Part shown: positions 5,584-5,764 of the stretch, piece after piece
Layout: each line of letters begins with the position of its first letter
Position numbering within the stretch: the stretch's first letter is position 1
Source: Fimbriimonadaceae bacterium
GTDB lineage: Bacteria > Armatimonadota > Fimbriimonadia > Fimbriimonadales > Fimbriimonadaceae
Direction of reading: 5' to 3'
Assembly (NCBI GenBank): GCA_022402505.1
Contig: JAKRSE010000377.1
Coordinates: 1-5,764, forward strand
DNA: 5,764 nucleotides
Made by a program: the position numbers and the translations under genes
Notes under the pieces: model-generated
The model's input: the letters and a program-made list of their open reading frames with translations, nothing else
What the model was told of the DNA's origin: nothing
Databases searched by the model: none

Positions 5584-5764
5584 TCCTTCCGCCTCGCCGC
5601 GACCAGCCGGTCGGCCAGAGAAGGGCCGTAGAAGTGGAGGGTCGCCTCATAGCCGCCCCGGGCATAGTCTTCCGAGTCCAGCATGTAGCCGGCCCAGCCG
5701 TTGACGTGACCGACCACGCGGCAGACGGCGGTGGGGCCGTTCGCTTCCAGCCTCCGGGCCACCT
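5526..5764 (-). CDS. C-terminal end of a neutral/alkaline ceramidase-like protein, 5' truncated by the window edge
   Basis: This leftward frame is open to the right edge of the window and stops at TAG (5528-5526). About 79 residues are visible. The segment VVGHVNGWAGYMLDSEDYARGGYEATLHFYGPSLADRLV resembles the end of the N-terminal catalytic domain in neutral/alkaline non-lysosomal ceramidase-like proteins, where a -N-GY-GY- stretch precedes a conserved GGYE and a tail helix. Such proteins are common in planctomycetes and usually exported, and many lack a proven ceramidase activity. The charged tail after that (RKDQTRESDR and onward) looks unconserved. The GTG at 5762 is most likely an internal codon, not a start. 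The last 58 bases overlap the 3' end of the peptidase gene on the other strand. Confidence 0.6.
   Translation of the reverse strand, partial: VARRLEANGPTAVCRVVGHVNGWAGYMLDSEDYARGGYEATLHFYGPSLADRLVAARRKDQTRESDRMAAEESRKATP

Noticed and set aside
1..5764. CRISPR array, tRNA, insertion sequence or phage genes
   Set aside because: No regularly spaced repeats, no tRNA-like cloverleaf, no transposase or integrase motif was seen, and base composition looks even throughout. Nothing marks the window as a defence or mobile region.

Overview
The window is very GC-rich and gene-dense, with almost no non-coding sequence. It most resembles a planctomycete (Planctomycetota), possibly the Isosphaera/Singulisphaera side. 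The pointers are a prepilin-type H-X9-DG protein end, an ECF sigma factor carrying a long C-terminal extension, and the tail of a ceramidase-like protein. The taxonomic call is an inference from gene content, not from a marker gene.

Layout, left to right. At 1-303 (+) is the C-terminal end of an H-X9-DG (DUF1559-like) protein. It overlaps by 11 bases an ECF-type sigma factor (293-1459, +) that continues beyond its DNA-binding region into a probable membrane span and a beta-rich tail. At 1437-1877 (-) is a small SRPBCC (COQ10/START-like) protein that converges on the sigma gene with a 23-base overlap. A 49-base divergent gap (1878-1926) separates it from a rightward four-gene operon. The operon holds a zinc-dependent medium-chain dehydrogenase (1927-2913), a second and divergent dehydrogenase (2910-3881), a small cupin (3878-4285) and a secreted M48-type zinc metallopeptidase (4282-5583). 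At the right edge (5526-5764, -) is the end of a ceramidase-like gene that converges on the peptidase with a 58-base overlap.

The three operon junctions are all 4-base stop/start overlaps, reading ATGA, GTGA and CTGA. The four genes are therefore probably transcribed and translated together. Two dehydrogenases plus a cupin look like a small oxidation/isomerisation module acting on an alcohol, polyol or sugar, but no substrate can be read from the sequence. The peptidase seems to start at a CTG codon, which adds 35 residues including a signal peptide that an ATG-only reading would miss. The second dehydrogenase has lost all four structural-zinc cysteines and has a shortened nucleotide-binding fold. 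These two points, with the sigma factor's extension, are the most notable observations. I see no mobile element, CRISPR array, RNA gene or convincing terminator.
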